A program made the position numbers and the translations under genes. 64,000 nt of DNA from Rhizobium sp. TH2. Its GTDB lineage: Bacteria > Pseudomonadota > Alphaproteobacteria > Rhizobiales > Rhizobiaceae. Within the stretch, counting starts at the first letter, position 1. Each line of letters opens with the position of its first letter. Below are positions 16,547 through 25,733 of the stretch, in pieces. The notes under the pieces were generated by a model. It was not told where the DNA came from. It saw nothing but the letters and a program-made list of their open reading frames with translations, and ran no database searches. The stretch covers positions 3,472,001 to 3,536,000 of the forward strand of contig NZ_CP062231.1 of the NCBI RefSeq assembly GCF_024707525.1, read 5' to 3'.

Positions 16547-18136
16547 TTACTTCTTCACGAGGCGATAGAAGACGAAGTCGGAGGTCGCGCCATTGACATA
16601 GCCCGACACATTCTTCGCCATGGCAACCTGGGTGGCGGCTTGGAACATGATCACGATCGGCGAATTGGCCTGCACCTTTTTCTGCAGGTCGATATACATC
16701 GCGTCACGCTTTGCCGGATCGGCTTCCTTCTTTGCAGCCAGCGTTTCCTTGTTCATCTCTTCGGGCACGGCCCAGCCATTGCGCCATGTCGTGGTCGATG
16801 CATACTTGTCGTCCGAATTGTCGGCATTGTAGGCGAATGCGCTGGCATTGGAATCCGGATCCATGAAGTCGGGGCCCCAATAGAGCAGCATGGCTTCATG
16901 CGTGCGCGCACGATACTTGGTGATCACCTGGCTGCCGGTGCCGGGAATGATCTCGAAGTTGATGCCGGCTTCGGCGAAGCCTGCCTGAAGCGACTGCGCC
17001 ATGTCGGTGAACGGCGTGGAATTGATCACGTCGAGCGTCACCTTAACAGGTGTCTTCACACCGCCATCGGCGAGGATCTTCTTGGCCTTTTCCACGTCAT
17101 AAGTGAACGGCGTGTCGTCGAGCGAACCCGGAAAACCCTTCGGCCAGAAGGCCTGGTGGACTTCCATCTGGCCCTTGAGGAAGGAGTCCGTCATGCCCTT
17201 GTAGTTGACGAGGTAGCGTGCCGCTTCCCAGATCGCCGGGTTGGTCAGCGACTCGGTCTTCTGGTTGAAGCTCAGGAAGTGCACGGCCGCCTGCGGATAG
17301 GTCTCGACGGTGAAATTGCCCTTGGTGGTGATGCTGGCGATCTGGTCCGGCGTCAGGTTCTTGGCAAGGTCGACGTCACCGGATTCGAGCAGCAACTGTT
17401 GGGTCGCAGCTTCCGCAACATGGCGAATGATCAGCGACTTCATATCAGGCGCGCCACCGAAATAGTCCGGGTTGGCCGCCAGGTTGAGGATTTCGCCGGG
17501 GCGGAAAGCCTTGAGCACGAAGGGACCGGTGCCGGCGGAATTCGCCTTCAACCAGGCATTGCCCATGTCGCCATTGGCTTCATTGGCCTGCACGGTGACC
17601 GCATCGACCACCGATGCCGGGCGCGATGCCAGGACGTTGAGCACGAAGGCGGAGGAGAAGTCGCCGGCATAGGTGGCGACGACCCGGTTGCCGTCAGCAC
17701 GGACCATCGAATCGAAATTCTCGGGCGTCCAGCCGAGCTGGGTGAGCACGAAGGCAGGCGCCTTGTTGAGCACGATGACGCGCTTCCAGGAATAGACCAC
17801 GTCTTCCGCACGGACCGGATTTCCGGAGGAGAATTTCGCGCCGTCGCGAAGTTCGAACGTGATGGTCTTGGCCGCGTCGTCCACGGTCCACTTGGCTGCA
17901 AGGCCAGGCACCAGCTTCTTCACGTCGGGCGCATCATATTGCACCAGGCGGTCATAGGTCTGGGTCACATATTCGCCGGACGAGAATTCATACGCTTCGG
18001 CCGGATCGATCGAGACGATGTCATCGATGTTCGCGGCAACGACAAGCGCGTCCGCGGGCGTCGCGGCAAAGGCCGTCGTCGTGGCGGTGGGCACCAGCAT
18101 GGATGCCGCGACCAGCGCGGCGGTGAGCATTTTCAT
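16547..18136 (-). CDS. ABC transporter substrate-binding protein, family 5 (dipeptide type)
   Basis: A 529-residue precursor with a Sec signal (KMLTAALVAASMLVPTATTT to AFAA) and a family-5 solute-binding fold (SIDPAEAYEFSSGEYVTQTY, FELRDGAKFSSGNPVRAEDV, FVLKAFRPGE). Its start overlaps the stop of the XRE-cupin regulator gene (ATGA), so regulator and binding protein are co-expressed, while permeases and ATPases lie on the divergent transcript. Ligand is unknown: family 5 covers peptides, nickel, opines and oligosaccharides. A hairpin follows the gene. Confidence 0.9.
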   Translation of the reverse strand: MKMLTAALVAASMLVPTATTTAFAATPADALVVAANIDDIVSIDPAEAYEFSSGEYVTQTYDRLVQYDAPDVKKLVPGLAAKWTVDDAAKTITFELRDGAKFSSGNPVRAEDVVYSWKRVIVLNKAPAFVLTQLGWTPENFDSMVRADGNRVVATYAGDFSSAFVLNVLASRPASVVDAVTVQANEANGDMGNAWLKANSAGTGPFVLKAFRPGEILNLAANPDYFGGAPDMKSLIIRHVAEAATQQLLLESGDVDLAKNLTPDQIASITTKGNFTVETYPQAAVHFLSFNQKTESLTNPAIWEAARYLVNYKGMTDSFLKGQMEVHQAFWPKGFPGSLDDTPFTYDVEKAKKILADGGVKTPVKVTLDVINSTPFTDMAQSLQAGFAEAGINFEIIPGTGSQVITKYRARTHEAMLLYWGPDFMDPDSNASAFAYNADNSDDKYASTTTWRNGWAVPEEMNKETLAAKKEADPAKRDAMYIDLQKKVQANSPIVIMFQAATQVAMAKNVSGYVNGATSDFVFYRLVKK

Positions 18137-18792
18137 CGGTCGTTCTCCTCTTTCCCAGGTTTTTTAGGCGTCTTGTTTTTGGTCTTAACAGTCAAATCCG
18201 CCGTCGCCGTCCGGCCACGGAAGAGCGGTAAAGTGCCGGTCCAGAGAACCTTGGCTGGCTCGCCGGAATCGTTCCACCACGCATGCGGGCGATTGCCGCG
18301 AAAATGCAGGCTGTCGCCGACATTCATCACGATATCTTCCTCGTCGAGCCGCTGGTTGATCGTGCCTTCCAGCACGTAGAGTATCTCCTCGCCCTCATGG
18401 CTGACCGTTTCGGACTTGTAGCCGGGCGGAATGTTGAGGACGAAGGACGACAGTATGTTGCCGGCGAAATCCGCGGCGATGCGTTCGTAGAGAATCGACG
18501 AGCCATCGACCGAGAATTTCTGCCGGTCTCCCGCGCGGGTCAGCGAATCCTCGATACTCGGCGTCGAGATGAAATAATCCATGCCGACATCGAGGCTGCG
18601 GGCGATCTGCGCCAGAGTGCCGAGCGAAGGCGTCGCCTGGTCGCGCTCGACCTGGCTGAGATAACCCATGGAAATGCCGGCGGCCTCGCAGATTTCCTGC
18701 AAGGTCATGTGCAACTGCCTGCGGCGCGCACGGATCAGCGCACCCACTCTGGGCTGCGTGAATTCCATTGCTATTGCGGTTTGATTGGCCAT
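18133..18792 (-). CDS. XRE-family regulator with C-terminal cupin
   Basis: A 219-residue regulator from the ATG at 18792 (GGGGA upstream). The N-terminal HTH_3 domain is about residues 12-66 (LIRARRRQLHMTLQEICEAA, GISMGYLSQVERDQATPSLG), and a C-terminal cupin_2 (VSHEGEEILYVLEGTINQRL, GDSLHFRGNRPHAWWND) probably binds a small ligand. Such XRE-cupin proteins (PuuR-like) commonly control neighbouring transport and catabolic genes. It is divergent from the permease-ATPase genes and coupled to the binding-protein gene. The control region contains two 16-base direct repeats that are good operator candidates. Confidence 0.9.
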   Translation of the reverse strand: MANQTAIAMEFTQPRVGALIRARRRQLHMTLQEICEAAGISMGYLSQVERDQATPSLGTLAQIARSLDVGMDYFISTPSIEDSLTRAGDRQKFSVDGSSILYERIAADFAGNILSSFVLNIPPGYKSETVSHEGEEILYVLEGTINQRLDEEDIVMNVGDSLHFRGNRPHAWWNDSGEPAKVLWTGTLPLFRGRTATADLTVKTKNKTPKKPGKEENDR

Positions 18793-18825
18793 TCCCCGTC
18801 CAAAGCCAGTAAAATTTATTTGATA

Positions 18826-18865
18826 CAAGCAAAATTTTTTGTATGTTCGCAAGTGAAATTTTTTG
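18826..18865. promoter_or_regulatory. Direct-repeat operator candidate for the XRE-cupin regulator
   Basis: CAAGCAAAATTTTTTG (18826-18841) and CAAGTGAAATTTTTTG (18850-18865) match at 14 of 16 positions and start 24 bases apart, a little over two helical turns. Each has CAA...TTG ends, so each is partly palindromic. A weaker related box, AAATTTATTTG, lies at 18812-18822. They sit in the otherwise GC-rich divergent promoter between the regulator and the permease gene. Confidence 0.55.
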
Positions 18866-18944
18866 AAGGATCGGATAAGCGGTCCGGGAAACCAATCGGA
18901 CCGATCGATGACGACACGACGAGATCACGGAGAGGATCGCGGAC

Positions 18945-20027
18945 TTGGCATTTGAACCCGAAACAATGCCCGCACTTTCCGGGGCGATCAAGCTGCCGCG
19001 TGAAACCGGCCGCGCCGGGCGCTTTGCCGTCGGTTTTGCAGGCTTCCTGATATCGGTCGCGTTGACCTTCCTTGGATTGCTCGCGATCACCTTCTTCATC
19101 GGCCGTGTCGTGCCGATCGATCCCGTGCTGGCCGTCGTCGGCGACCGTGCGCCGCGCGCCGTCTATGAGGCCGCCAAGCTGCAACTGGGCCTCGACAAGC
19201 CGCTCTATGTCCAGTTCGTCAATTATGTCGTCTCGGTATTGCGCGGCGACTTCGGCATGTCGGTCTCCACCGGAAAGCCGGTGATCGACGACCTCAAGCG
19301 CGTTTTCCCTGCCACCCTCGAAATGGCGACGATCGGCATCATCATCGGCATGGTGCTCGGCATCCCGATGGGCGTCTACGCCGCAAGCCATCGCGGCACG
19401 GCCAGGGACCAGGTGATCCGCGTGATCGGCTTGTTCGGCTATTCCGTACCGGCCTTCTGGCTCGGCCTCGTCGGCCTCGCGATTTTCTATGCCAGGCTCA
19501 AATGGGTCGGCGGTCCAGGCCGGGTCGATATCTTCTATGATGGGCTGGTGACGCCCGTGACCGGCATCATGTTGATCGACAGCCTGATCGCAGGCGAGAC
19601 TGACATTTTCTTCAACGCGATCTCGCATCTACTGCTGCCGGCAAGCGTGCTCGGCTTCTTCAGCCTCGCCTATATCGCCCGCATGACGCGCTCTTTCATG
19701 CTCGACCAACTGGCACAGGAATATGTGACGACGGCCCGGGTCAAGGGCGTGCCCGAGCGGCTGGTGATCTGGCGCCACGCCTTCCGGCCGATCCTCGTAC
19801 CGCTGATCACAGTCTGCGGCCTGTCCTATGCCGGCCTGCTTGAGGGATCGGTGATGATCGAGACGATCTTCTCCTGGCCCGGCATCGGCAATTACCTGAC
19901 GGTGGCGCTGCTCAATGCCGATATGTCGGCGGTGCTGGGCGCGACATTGGTCATCGGCGCCGTCTTCATCGCCATCAACAAGATCTCGGATGCGCTCTAC
20001 CGCATCCTCGATCCCCGCGCACGGTAG
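18945..20027 (+). CDS. ABC transporter permease, DppB type
   Basis: A 360-residue inner-membrane permease with about six spans. The coupling EAA loop is AQEYVTTARVKGVPERLVIWRHAFRP (near residue 265), typical of DppB/OppB proteins, followed by GLLEGSVMIETIFSWPGIG. A TTG at 18945 has GAGAGGA upstream; an ATG at 18966 is an alternative that removes seven residues. It heads the transcript permease-permease-ATPase-ATPase-GAF, divergent from the regulator and binding-protein genes. Confidence 0.91.
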   Translation: MAFEPETMPALSGAIKLPRETGRAGRFAVGFAGFLISVALTFLGLLAITFFIGRVVPIDPVLAVVGDRAPRAVYEAAKLQLGLDKPLYVQFVNYVVSVLRGDFGMSVSTGKPVIDDLKRVFPATLEMATIGIIIGMVLGIPMGVYAASHRGTARDQVIRVIGLFGYSVPAFWLGLVGLAIFYARLKWVGGPGRVDIFYDGLVTPVTGIMLIDSLIAGETDIFFNAISHLLLPASVLGFFSLAYIARMTRSFMLDQLAQEYVTTARVKGVPERLVIWRHAFRPILVPLITVCGLSYAGLLEGSVMIETIFSWPGIGNYLTVALLNADMSAVLGATLVIGAVFIAINKISDALYRILDPRAR

Positions 20028-20036
20028 GAGTTTCCC

Positions 20037-20948
20037 ATGGCTTTTGCCGATGTCCAGAACTGGTTGACCGCCGACAGCCCCGGATCGCGCATGCAGGCGC
20101 GGCTGAGCCGTTTCTACCGCATATCAGGTGCGCTTTCGCGCAATACGCTCGCCATGGTCGGCTTCGTCATTATCCTAGTGCTGATCCTGACCGCAATCTT
20201 CGCGCCGTGGATCGCCACCCATGACCCGCTGACGCAGGATCTCACCGCCCGCCTGCTGCCGCCATCCGGCGCGAACTGGATGGGAACGGATGAACTCGGC
20301 CGAGACATCTGGTCGCGCGTGGTTTTCGGCGCCCGCATCACGCTGGCGATCGTCATCATCGTCGCGGTGCTGGCCGCGCCCGCCGGGCTGATCATCGGCG
20401 CGGTCTCCGGCTATTTCGGCGGCTGGGTCGATCGCATCCTGATGGGCATCACCGATATCTTCCTCTCGATGCCAAAGCTGATCCTGGCGCTGGCGCTGGT
20501 TGCAGCACTCGGCCCGGGCATCGAAAATGCCATCATCGCCATCGCCATCACCTCCTGGCCGGGCTATGCCCGCATCGCCCGCGCCGAGACGATGACCTTC
20601 AAGAATTCGGAATTCATCGCCGCTGTTCGGCTTCAAGGCGCCTCAGCGCTACGGGTCATTCTCGGCCATGTCCTGCCACTCTGCACGTCGTCGATGATCA
20701 TCCGCGTGACGCTCGACATGGCCGGCATCATCCTGACCGCGGCGGGCCTCGGCTTCATCGGACTGGGCGCCCAGCCGCCGCTGCCCGAATGGGGCGCGAT
20801 GATCGCGCGCGGACGGTCCTTCATTCTCGACCAGTGGTGGGTCGCCACCATGCCGGGCTTCGCCATCATCATCGTCAGCCTCGGCTTCTGCTTCCTGGGC
20901 GATGGCTTGCGCGATGTGCTGGACCCGAAAAGCGGAGAAGGCCATTGA
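20037..20948 (+). CDS. ABC transporter permease, DppC type
   Basis: A 303-residue inner-membrane permease with an N-terminal OppC_N segment (about residues 25-75, NTLAMVGFVIILVLILTAIF) and a permease domain carrying GTDELGRDIWSRVVFGARI and the coupling loop NSEFIAAVRLQGASALRVIL. C-terminal GLGFIGLGAQPPLPEWGAM is characteristic. It starts 9 bases after the first permease and its stop overlaps the TTG start of the next ATPase (TTGA). It pairs with the upstream DppB-type permease. Confidence 0.92.
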   Translation: MAFADVQNWLTADSPGSRMQARLSRFYRISGALSRNTLAMVGFVIILVLILTAIFAPWIATHDPLTQDLTARLLPPSGANWMGTDELGRDIWSRVVFGARITLAIVIIVAVLAAPAGLIIGAVSGYFGGWVDRILMGITDIFLSMPKLILALALVAALGPGIENAIIAIAITSWPGYARIARAETMTFKNSEFIAAVRLQGASALRVILGHVLPLCTSSMIIRVTLDMAGIILTAAGLGFIGLGAQPPLPEWGAMIARGRSFILDQWWVATMPGFAIIIVSLGFCFLGDGLRDVLDPKSGEGH

Positions 20949-21781
20949 GCGCGCCGCTTCTCACCGTCGAAGGCCTGCATGTGACCTTCCCGACGCCACG
21001 CGGGCCGATCGATGTCGTGCGCGACGTCTCCTTCTCGCTCGGCCGCGAGCGCCTCGGCATCGTCGGCGAAAGCGGCTCGGGCAAGTCGATGACCGGCCGC
21101 TCGATCCTCAAGCTGATCCGTGCGCCGGGCAAAGTCACCGCCAAACGACTGGATTTCGACGGCATTGATCTCCTGAAGCAATCCGAGCGGCAGATGCGCG
21201 CCATCCGTGGCGCCCGCATTTCCATGGTCATGCAGGACCCGAAATTCTCGCTCAACCCGGTCATGACCGTGAAGGAACAGATCGCCGAAGCGCTGCGAAC
21301 TCACCAGAAGCTCGCGGCGCGCGACATCCACGCCCGGGTGCTGTCGATGCTTGAGGCAGTTCGGATTTCCGATCCCGAGCGGGTGGCGCGGCTCTATCCG
21401 CACGAACTCTCGGGCGGCATGGGCCAGCGGGTGATGATCGCCATGATGCTGATCCCGGAGCCCGATATCCTGATCGCCGATGAGCCGACGTCGGCGCTCG
21501 ACGTGTCAGTGCAGGCACAGGTGCTGGATATCATCGACGAACTGGTGCGGCGCAAGGGCATGGGCCTGATCTTCATCAGCCATGACCTCAACCTCGTCTC
21601 CAGCTATTGCGACCGCATCGTGGTGATGAATTCCGGCCGCATCGTCGAGGAATGCAAGGCTGGCGAACTGATGAACGCGACCCATCCTTATACGCGCGCA
21701 TTGATCTCCGCCGTCCCCCGCCTCGATGAAACCCGCGAGGAACTTCCCGTCCTCGACCGCAGCGCATGGGCCGGAACATGA
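20945..21781 (+). CDS. ABC transporter ATPase, DppD type
   Basis: A 278-residue ATPase with Walker [13 protein letters not shown]-loop VMQDPKFSLNP, signature LSGGMGQRV and Walker B ILIADEPTSALD. The start is a TTG at 20945 overlapping the permease stop; the domain (LLTVEGLHVTFPTPRG) begins right after it, and no earlier codon belongs to the family. It ends short, without the long oligopeptide C-terminal extension with Cys residues. It should work as a heterodimer with the next ATPase. Confidence 0.91.
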   Translation: MSAPLLTVEGLHVTFPTPRGPIDVVRDVSFSLGRERLGIVGESGSGKSMTGRSILKLIRAPGKVTAKRLDFDGIDLLKQSERQMRAIRGARISMVMQDPKFSLNPVMTVKEQIAEALRTHQKLAARDIHARVLSMLEAVRISDPERVARLYPHELSGGMGQRVMIAMMLIPEPDILIADEPTSALDVSVQAQVLDIIDELVRRKGMGLIFISHDLNLVSSYCDRIVVMNSGRIVEECKAGELMNATHPYTRALISAVPRLDETREELPVLDRSAWAGT

Positions 21782-22512
21782 GTGCACTCACCCTCAAGAA
21801 TCTCGACGTCTTCTACGGCCGCACGCAGATCACGCACGGGGTCAATCTCGACATCCTCGAAGGCGAGAGTTTTGCTCTTGTCGGCGAGAGCGGCTCCGGC
21901 AAATCCACCGTGCTGAAAGCGATCGCCGGCCTCGCGCCCGAATGGCAGGGTTCGATCTCGGCCTATGGCCAGCAGCGCAGCCACGGCATCGACCGCGCCT
22001 TCTCGCGCACCTGCCAGATGGTGTTCCAGGATCCCTATGGCTCGCTGCATCCGCGCAAGACGGTCGATGCGATCCTGTCCGAACCGCTTTCAATCCACGG
22101 CATCGGCAATCAGGACACCAAGGTCGAGGAGGTGCTGACTTCGGTCGGGCTCGATCGCCGCTTCCGGTTCCGCTTTCCCCATCAGCTCTCCGGCGGCCAG
22201 CGCCAGCGCGTGGCGATCGCGCGCGCTCTGATCCTCGAGCCCAAGCTGATGCTGCTCGACGAGCCGACCTCGGCGCTCGATGTCTCGGTACAGGCGGAGA
22301 TTCTCAATCTCCTCAAGCGGCTCCGCCGCGAGCGCAACCTCACCTATCTCATGGTGACCCACAACCTGCCGGTCGTCTCCTTCCTCTGCGACCGGCTGGC
22401 CGTGATGCGGCATGGCCGCATCGTCGAGGTGGCCGACGTCGCCCAGCTCAAGCGAGGCGAGTTGATCGACCCCTATTCCCGCGAACTGATCGATATCGCC
22501 GTCACGCACTAA
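21778..22512 (+). CDS. ABC transporter ATPase, DppF type
   Basis: A 244-residue ATPase with Walker [16 protein letters not shown]-loop VFQDPYGSLHPRKTVD, signature [15 protein letters not shown] and Walker B LMLLDEPTSALD. The ATG at 21778 overlaps the previous stop (ATGA). It is at the short end for DppF-like subunits and lacks the C-terminal oligopeptide extension. Together with the gene before it, it powers the divergent binding protein's uptake system. Confidence 0.92.
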   Translation: MSALTLKNLDVFYGRTQITHGVNLDILEGESFALVGESGSGKSTVLKAIAGLAPEWQGSISAYGQQRSHGIDRAFSRTCQMVFQDPYGSLHPRKTVDAILSEPLSIHGIGNQDTKVEEVLTSVGLDRRFRFRFPHQLSGGQRQRVAIARALILEPKLMLLDEPTSALDVSVQAEILNLLKRLRRERNLTYLMVTHNLPVVSFLCDRLAVMRHGRIVEVADVAQLKRGELIDPYSRELIDIAVTH

Positions 22513-23042
22513 TGACGGCCAGCATGAAGGACCGACAAATAATGACCAACGAGGATTTTGCCGCGGCACTGGCCGCGTTCGACGAAGCAATTGCCAATGA
22601 TACGCGCGCCGACGCGCCCTGGATTGCACTTGAGACGCTGGCGCGAAAAGTGATCGGCGCAAAGCTCTTCACTACCATGACCGTCGACATGAAGAACGAA
22701 GTCGCACGCCGCGCCTATACCTCCGATCCGGTCAACTACCCCTCCTCCGGCACCAAGCCGATCCGCTACGACAGCTGGTTCGATATCGTCCACAAGGAGC
22801 GCAAGTCCTTCGTCGCCAATACGATCGAAGACATCGCCAAGGTGTTTCCGGATTACGAGCTGATCGATTCGCTCGGGTGCCAGTCCGTCGTCAACATCCC
22901 CGTCGTGGTGGGCGGCGAACTGCTCGGCACGGTCAACTGCCTCGATGTGGCGCATCACTACACGCCGGAGCGGGTCAAGGCGTCCGAACTGCTGAAACTG
23001 CCGGCGCGGCTGGCCTTCCTCGCGGCCGGCCGTTCGGCCTGA
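22512..23042 (+). CDS. GAF-domain protein at the end of the ABC operon
   Basis: A protein of up to 176 residues. The first ATG (22512) overlaps the ATPase stop; an ATG at 22542 with AAGGA ten bases upstream (MTNEDFAAALAAF) is also plausible. Residues 40-165 resemble a small-ligand-binding GAF domain (VIGAKLFTTMTVDM, SLGCQSVVNIPVVVGGELLG, TVNCLDVAHHYTPERV). There is no catalytic or DNA-binding domain. Similar stand-alone GAF proteins accompany dipeptide-type ABC systems in Rhizobiales; it may bind or process the imported ligand. Function is unknown. Confidence 0.8.
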   Translation: MTASMKDRQIMTNEDFAAALAAFDEAIANDTRADAPWIALETLARKVIGAKLFTTMTVDMKNEVARRAYTSDPVNYPSSGTKPIRYDSWFDIVHKERKSFVANTIEDIAKVFPDYELIDSLGCQSVVNIPVVVGGELLGTVNCLDVAHHYTPERVKASELLKLPARLAFLAAGRSA

Positions 23043-23045
23043 TAT

Positions 23046-24707
23046 TCAGGCCATCGCTGGCGCGGCCGGATTCGCGAGAGCGGCCGAAATATCGGTCGCC
23101 TTCAGAACGATCCACGTCTCCAGTGTCGCGGCACGACCACGGATTTCCAGTTCCTCGACCTCGTGGCCGGGGAACGTGACGCCGGCGAGTTTGACCAGAT
23201 CGGCGGAGACGACCAGTTCGACATTCTTCTGCTTGGCCAGACCCTCGAGCCGGCTTGCCGTATTGATCGTGTCGCCGATCGCGGTCAGCGACGTGGCCTT
23301 GCCGTGACCCATCCGGCCGACGATGGCCGGCCCGGCATGCAGGCCCATCGCGATCCTCAACGGCGCATCGAGCTCGGCACTGAAAGAGGCGTTGAGTTTC
23401 TCGATCCCTTCCGCCAGCTTGACGGCCGCCTGCAGCGCCTGCCGGCAGGCCTGAGCATAGGACGTCTCGATGCCGAACAATGCAATGGCACCATCGCCGA
23501 TGAACTTGTCGACCATGCCGCCCGATGATTCCACCGCCTGATCGACCACCGTGAAATAGCGGTTGAGCAGGAACACCACGTCGTAGGGCAGTTTTTTCTC
23601 GGATAGCTGGGTGAAGGACCGCAGGTCGCAGAACAGTGCCGCCACCATGCGTTCCTGCCCGGCAACCGCGTTCGGCGCCTGCCGGGCGGCGTGTAACGTT
23701 GAGCCGACATCGACGAGCGGCAGCACTGTGAGATCATGGCTGGGCCGTAACTGGCAGGCCAACCGCACATCGCCACCCGCCCCGATGCTCCTGAGCGTCG
23801 CCACCTCCCTCGCCTCGACCGCCGGTTGCCCATCCAGCCCGTCGAGTATCTGCACGCGACAGGTCGAACAGCGCCCGCGCCCGCCGCAGACCGAGACATG
23901 CGGAATGCCCGCCGACCGGCTCGCCTCCAGAATGCTTAGGCCCGGATTGACCGCCACGGTCCTGCCGCCGGCATAACGGATACGGATCTTGTTCCGCTGT
24001 GGGATGAACTTGACGAGGATGACACCGGCGATAACCAGCAGGAAAGCCGCGTAGAAACTGTAGATGATGCGGTAAAGCGTTCGCAGCGGCAGCCCTGCTT
24101 CCGTGTTCGGAGTTGGCGCTGCAAGTGCAGAGGCATGCATGCCCGAATAGAAGCCGAGGATCGCCAGAACCGGCACGATCACGGCGATCATGTGGAAGAT
24201 GGGCGCTACGCGCTGGAACCATACCTTGCCACGCAGCCAGAACCACATGCCGAGACAGCCATGCGCCCAGGCAATCACCAGAGCCGCAGTGTAAAACGCC
24301 ACCGTGCCGTTCGACACCCACATCGATCGAAGCACTTCCGTATAGCCCCTGACATAGCCGGTTAGCGAGAATTCCAGCCTGGTGGCGATCACGTGCTCGG
24401 CGAGCAGGAAAGGAAGCGCCAGGCCAAACAGGATCTTCAGCGCTTCGCCAACCGGCATGCGCAGACTGCCGCGCCGCCAGAGCGCATCAAGCGCCAGCGC
24501 AAAATGGCTGAGCAACGCGCCATAGAGCAGGATCGTGCCGGGTATGCTGCGCCAGAGAATGTTGAAGCCGGCGCGACCCGCCTCCATCCGCTCGATCGAG
24601 CTGATGCCCAGTGAATGATTGATGAAATGACCAGCGACGAAAAACGCAAGCACTAGCCCCGATGCGATATGCACCCTTGATTTGGTAATGGTGCTCGTAA
24701 TGGACAC
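23046..24707 (-). CDS. cyaC: CyaC-like membrane adenylate cyclase with haem-type anchor and 2Fe-2S domain
   Basis: A 553-residue three-part protein. Residues 1-235 hold about six membrane spans with many His (27, 31, 68, 105, 149, 172), resembling the dihaem anchor of succinate-quinone oxidoreductases. Residues 240-335 are a plant-type ferredoxin with C274, C280, C283 and C318. Residues 350-540 are a class III cyclase with metal Asp361 and Asp405, purine Lys401, and N482/R486. S. meliloti CyaC has this design, and there quinone redox state controls cAMP synthesis; the same is inferred here. The start is GTG at 24707. It is convergent with the GAF gene and divergent from an FkbM methyltransferase. 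Confidence 0.9.
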   Translation of the reverse strand: MSITSTITKSRVHIASGLVLAFFVAGHFINHSLGISSIERMEAGRAGFNILWRSIPGTILLYGALLSHFALALDALWRRGSLRMPVGEALKILFGLALPFLLAEHVIATRLEFSLTGYVRGYTEVLRSMWVSNGTVAFYTAALVIAWAHGCLGMWFWLRGKVWFQRVAPIFHMIAVIVPVLAILGFYSGMHASALAAPTPNTEAGLPLRTLYRIIYSFYAAFLLVIAGVILVKFIPQRNKIRIRYAGGRTVAVNPGLSILEASRSAGIPHVSVCGGRGRCSTCRVQILDGLDGQPAVEAREVATLRSIGAGGDVRLACQLRPSHDLTVLPLVDVGSTLHAARQAPNAVAGQERMVAALFCDLRSFTQLSEKKLPYDVVFLLNRYFTVVDQAVESSGGMVDKFIGDGAIALFGIETSYAQACRQALQAAVKLAEGIEKLNASFSAELDAPLRIAMGLHAGPAIVGRMGHGKATSLTAIGDTINTASRLEGLAKQKNVELVVSADLVKLAGVTFPGHEVEELEIRGRAATLETWIVLKATDISAALANPAAPAMA

Positions 24708-24816
24708 TGCGGACGCCCTGCTTTCCTCGAAGCGAACCTATTCGATCGGTTTGTCCTGTAGCAATATTCCTGCAATTTGCTAAATGCGAACGGTGATTTA
24801 ACTGAATGGATGACAG

Positions 24817-25665
24817 TTGACCCGGATGTTCCGCCGATTGCGCGACAGGCTCGCCAGCCGCTTTTTCGATACGCGCTACGGCCGCGATCTGCTCATCAAG
24901 GCAATTGGCGCGCGCACCCGCTTCATCACGGTGGACAATGGCGATCACCTGATCACCTTCTCCCCTGCCGATTATCTCGGCCGCAGCGTCTTCGTGAAGG
25001 GCCATTTCGATCGCGATCATGTCGACCGGCTTATGCGGCATCTCAATTCGCTGGGCTTGAGCGTCGAGGGCAAGACGCTGCTGGAGATCGGCGGCAATAT
25101 CGGCACCCATACCATCTATTTCGCGCTGACTGGCGCCTTCGGGCGCATCGTCACCATCGAGCCGGATCCGCGCAATTTTGAGCTTCTCGCTGAGAATATC
25201 ACCCAGAACGGCTTTGATGAACTCGTTGTGCCCATCAATTGCGCGGCAAGCGACATCGAAGGCCAGATCGACTTCTTCCTGCATCCGAGCAATCACGGCA
25301 AGAGCAGCCCGAATTCTCGCAGTGCGGCCGACATCAAGATGGCGGTCCCGGCAAGGCCGGTGCCGGCAATTCTGGCAGGCGCCGGCATTGCCGAAGCAGA
25401 TGTCGGCCTTGTCTGGATGGATATCGAGGGCTACGAGCCCATCGCCTGCCGGTCCATGACGTCACTCTTCGAACGTCACGTCCCGGTGCATAGCGAATTC
25501 ACGTCCGAATTTTACGGCGCTGAAAAGGCTGCAGAATTCGTTGCGTTTTTGGCTGGCTATTACGATGATTGCCTTGTCTTTTTCAACGACGACAGCATGG
25601 CGCGGATAAAGGTCGTCGATATCCCCGTGGATCGCGAGCAGTTCGACATCCTTCTCATCCCCTAG
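24817..25665 (+). CDS. FkbM-family methyltransferase
   Basis: A protein of up to 282 residues with the SAM-binding Rossmann motif LEIGGNIGTHTIYFALTG (about residues 90-107), then IVTIEPDPRNFELLAENI and a late WMDIEGYEPIAC, the typical FkbM pattern. Two starts are possible, the TTG at 24817 or the ATG at 24826; neither has a clear ribosome site. FkbM enzymes O-methylate sugars and small molecules, and the glycan genes downstream make a surface sugar a reasonable target. It is divergent from cyaC. Confidence 0.87.
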   Translation: MTRMFRRLRDRLASRFFDTRYGRDLLIKAIGARTRFITVDNGDHLITFSPADYLGRSVFVKGHFDRDHVDRLMRHLNSLGLSVEGKTLLEIGGNIGTHTIYFALTGAFGRIVTIEPDPRNFELLAENITQNGFDELVVPINCAASDIEGQIDFFLHPSNHGKSSPNSRSAADIKMAVPARPVPAILAGAGIAEADVGLVWMDIEGYEPIACRSMTSLFERHVPVHSEFTSEFYGAEKAAEFVAFLAGYYDDCLVFFNDDSMARIKVVDIPVDREQFDILLIP

Positions 25666-25733
25666 CGAAAAGAAGCTTTCTACGCCACGCAACTGTGATC
25701 GCATCGCGTCGACGATCATGCTAGATTGCCTGC

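Noticed and set aside
16640..18379. Long open frame on the plus strand, 579 codons
   Set aside because: It lies opposite the clear family-5 binding-protein and XRE-cupin genes. Its His/Arg/Gly-rich sequence has no domain and is a typical mirror of GC-rich coding DNA.
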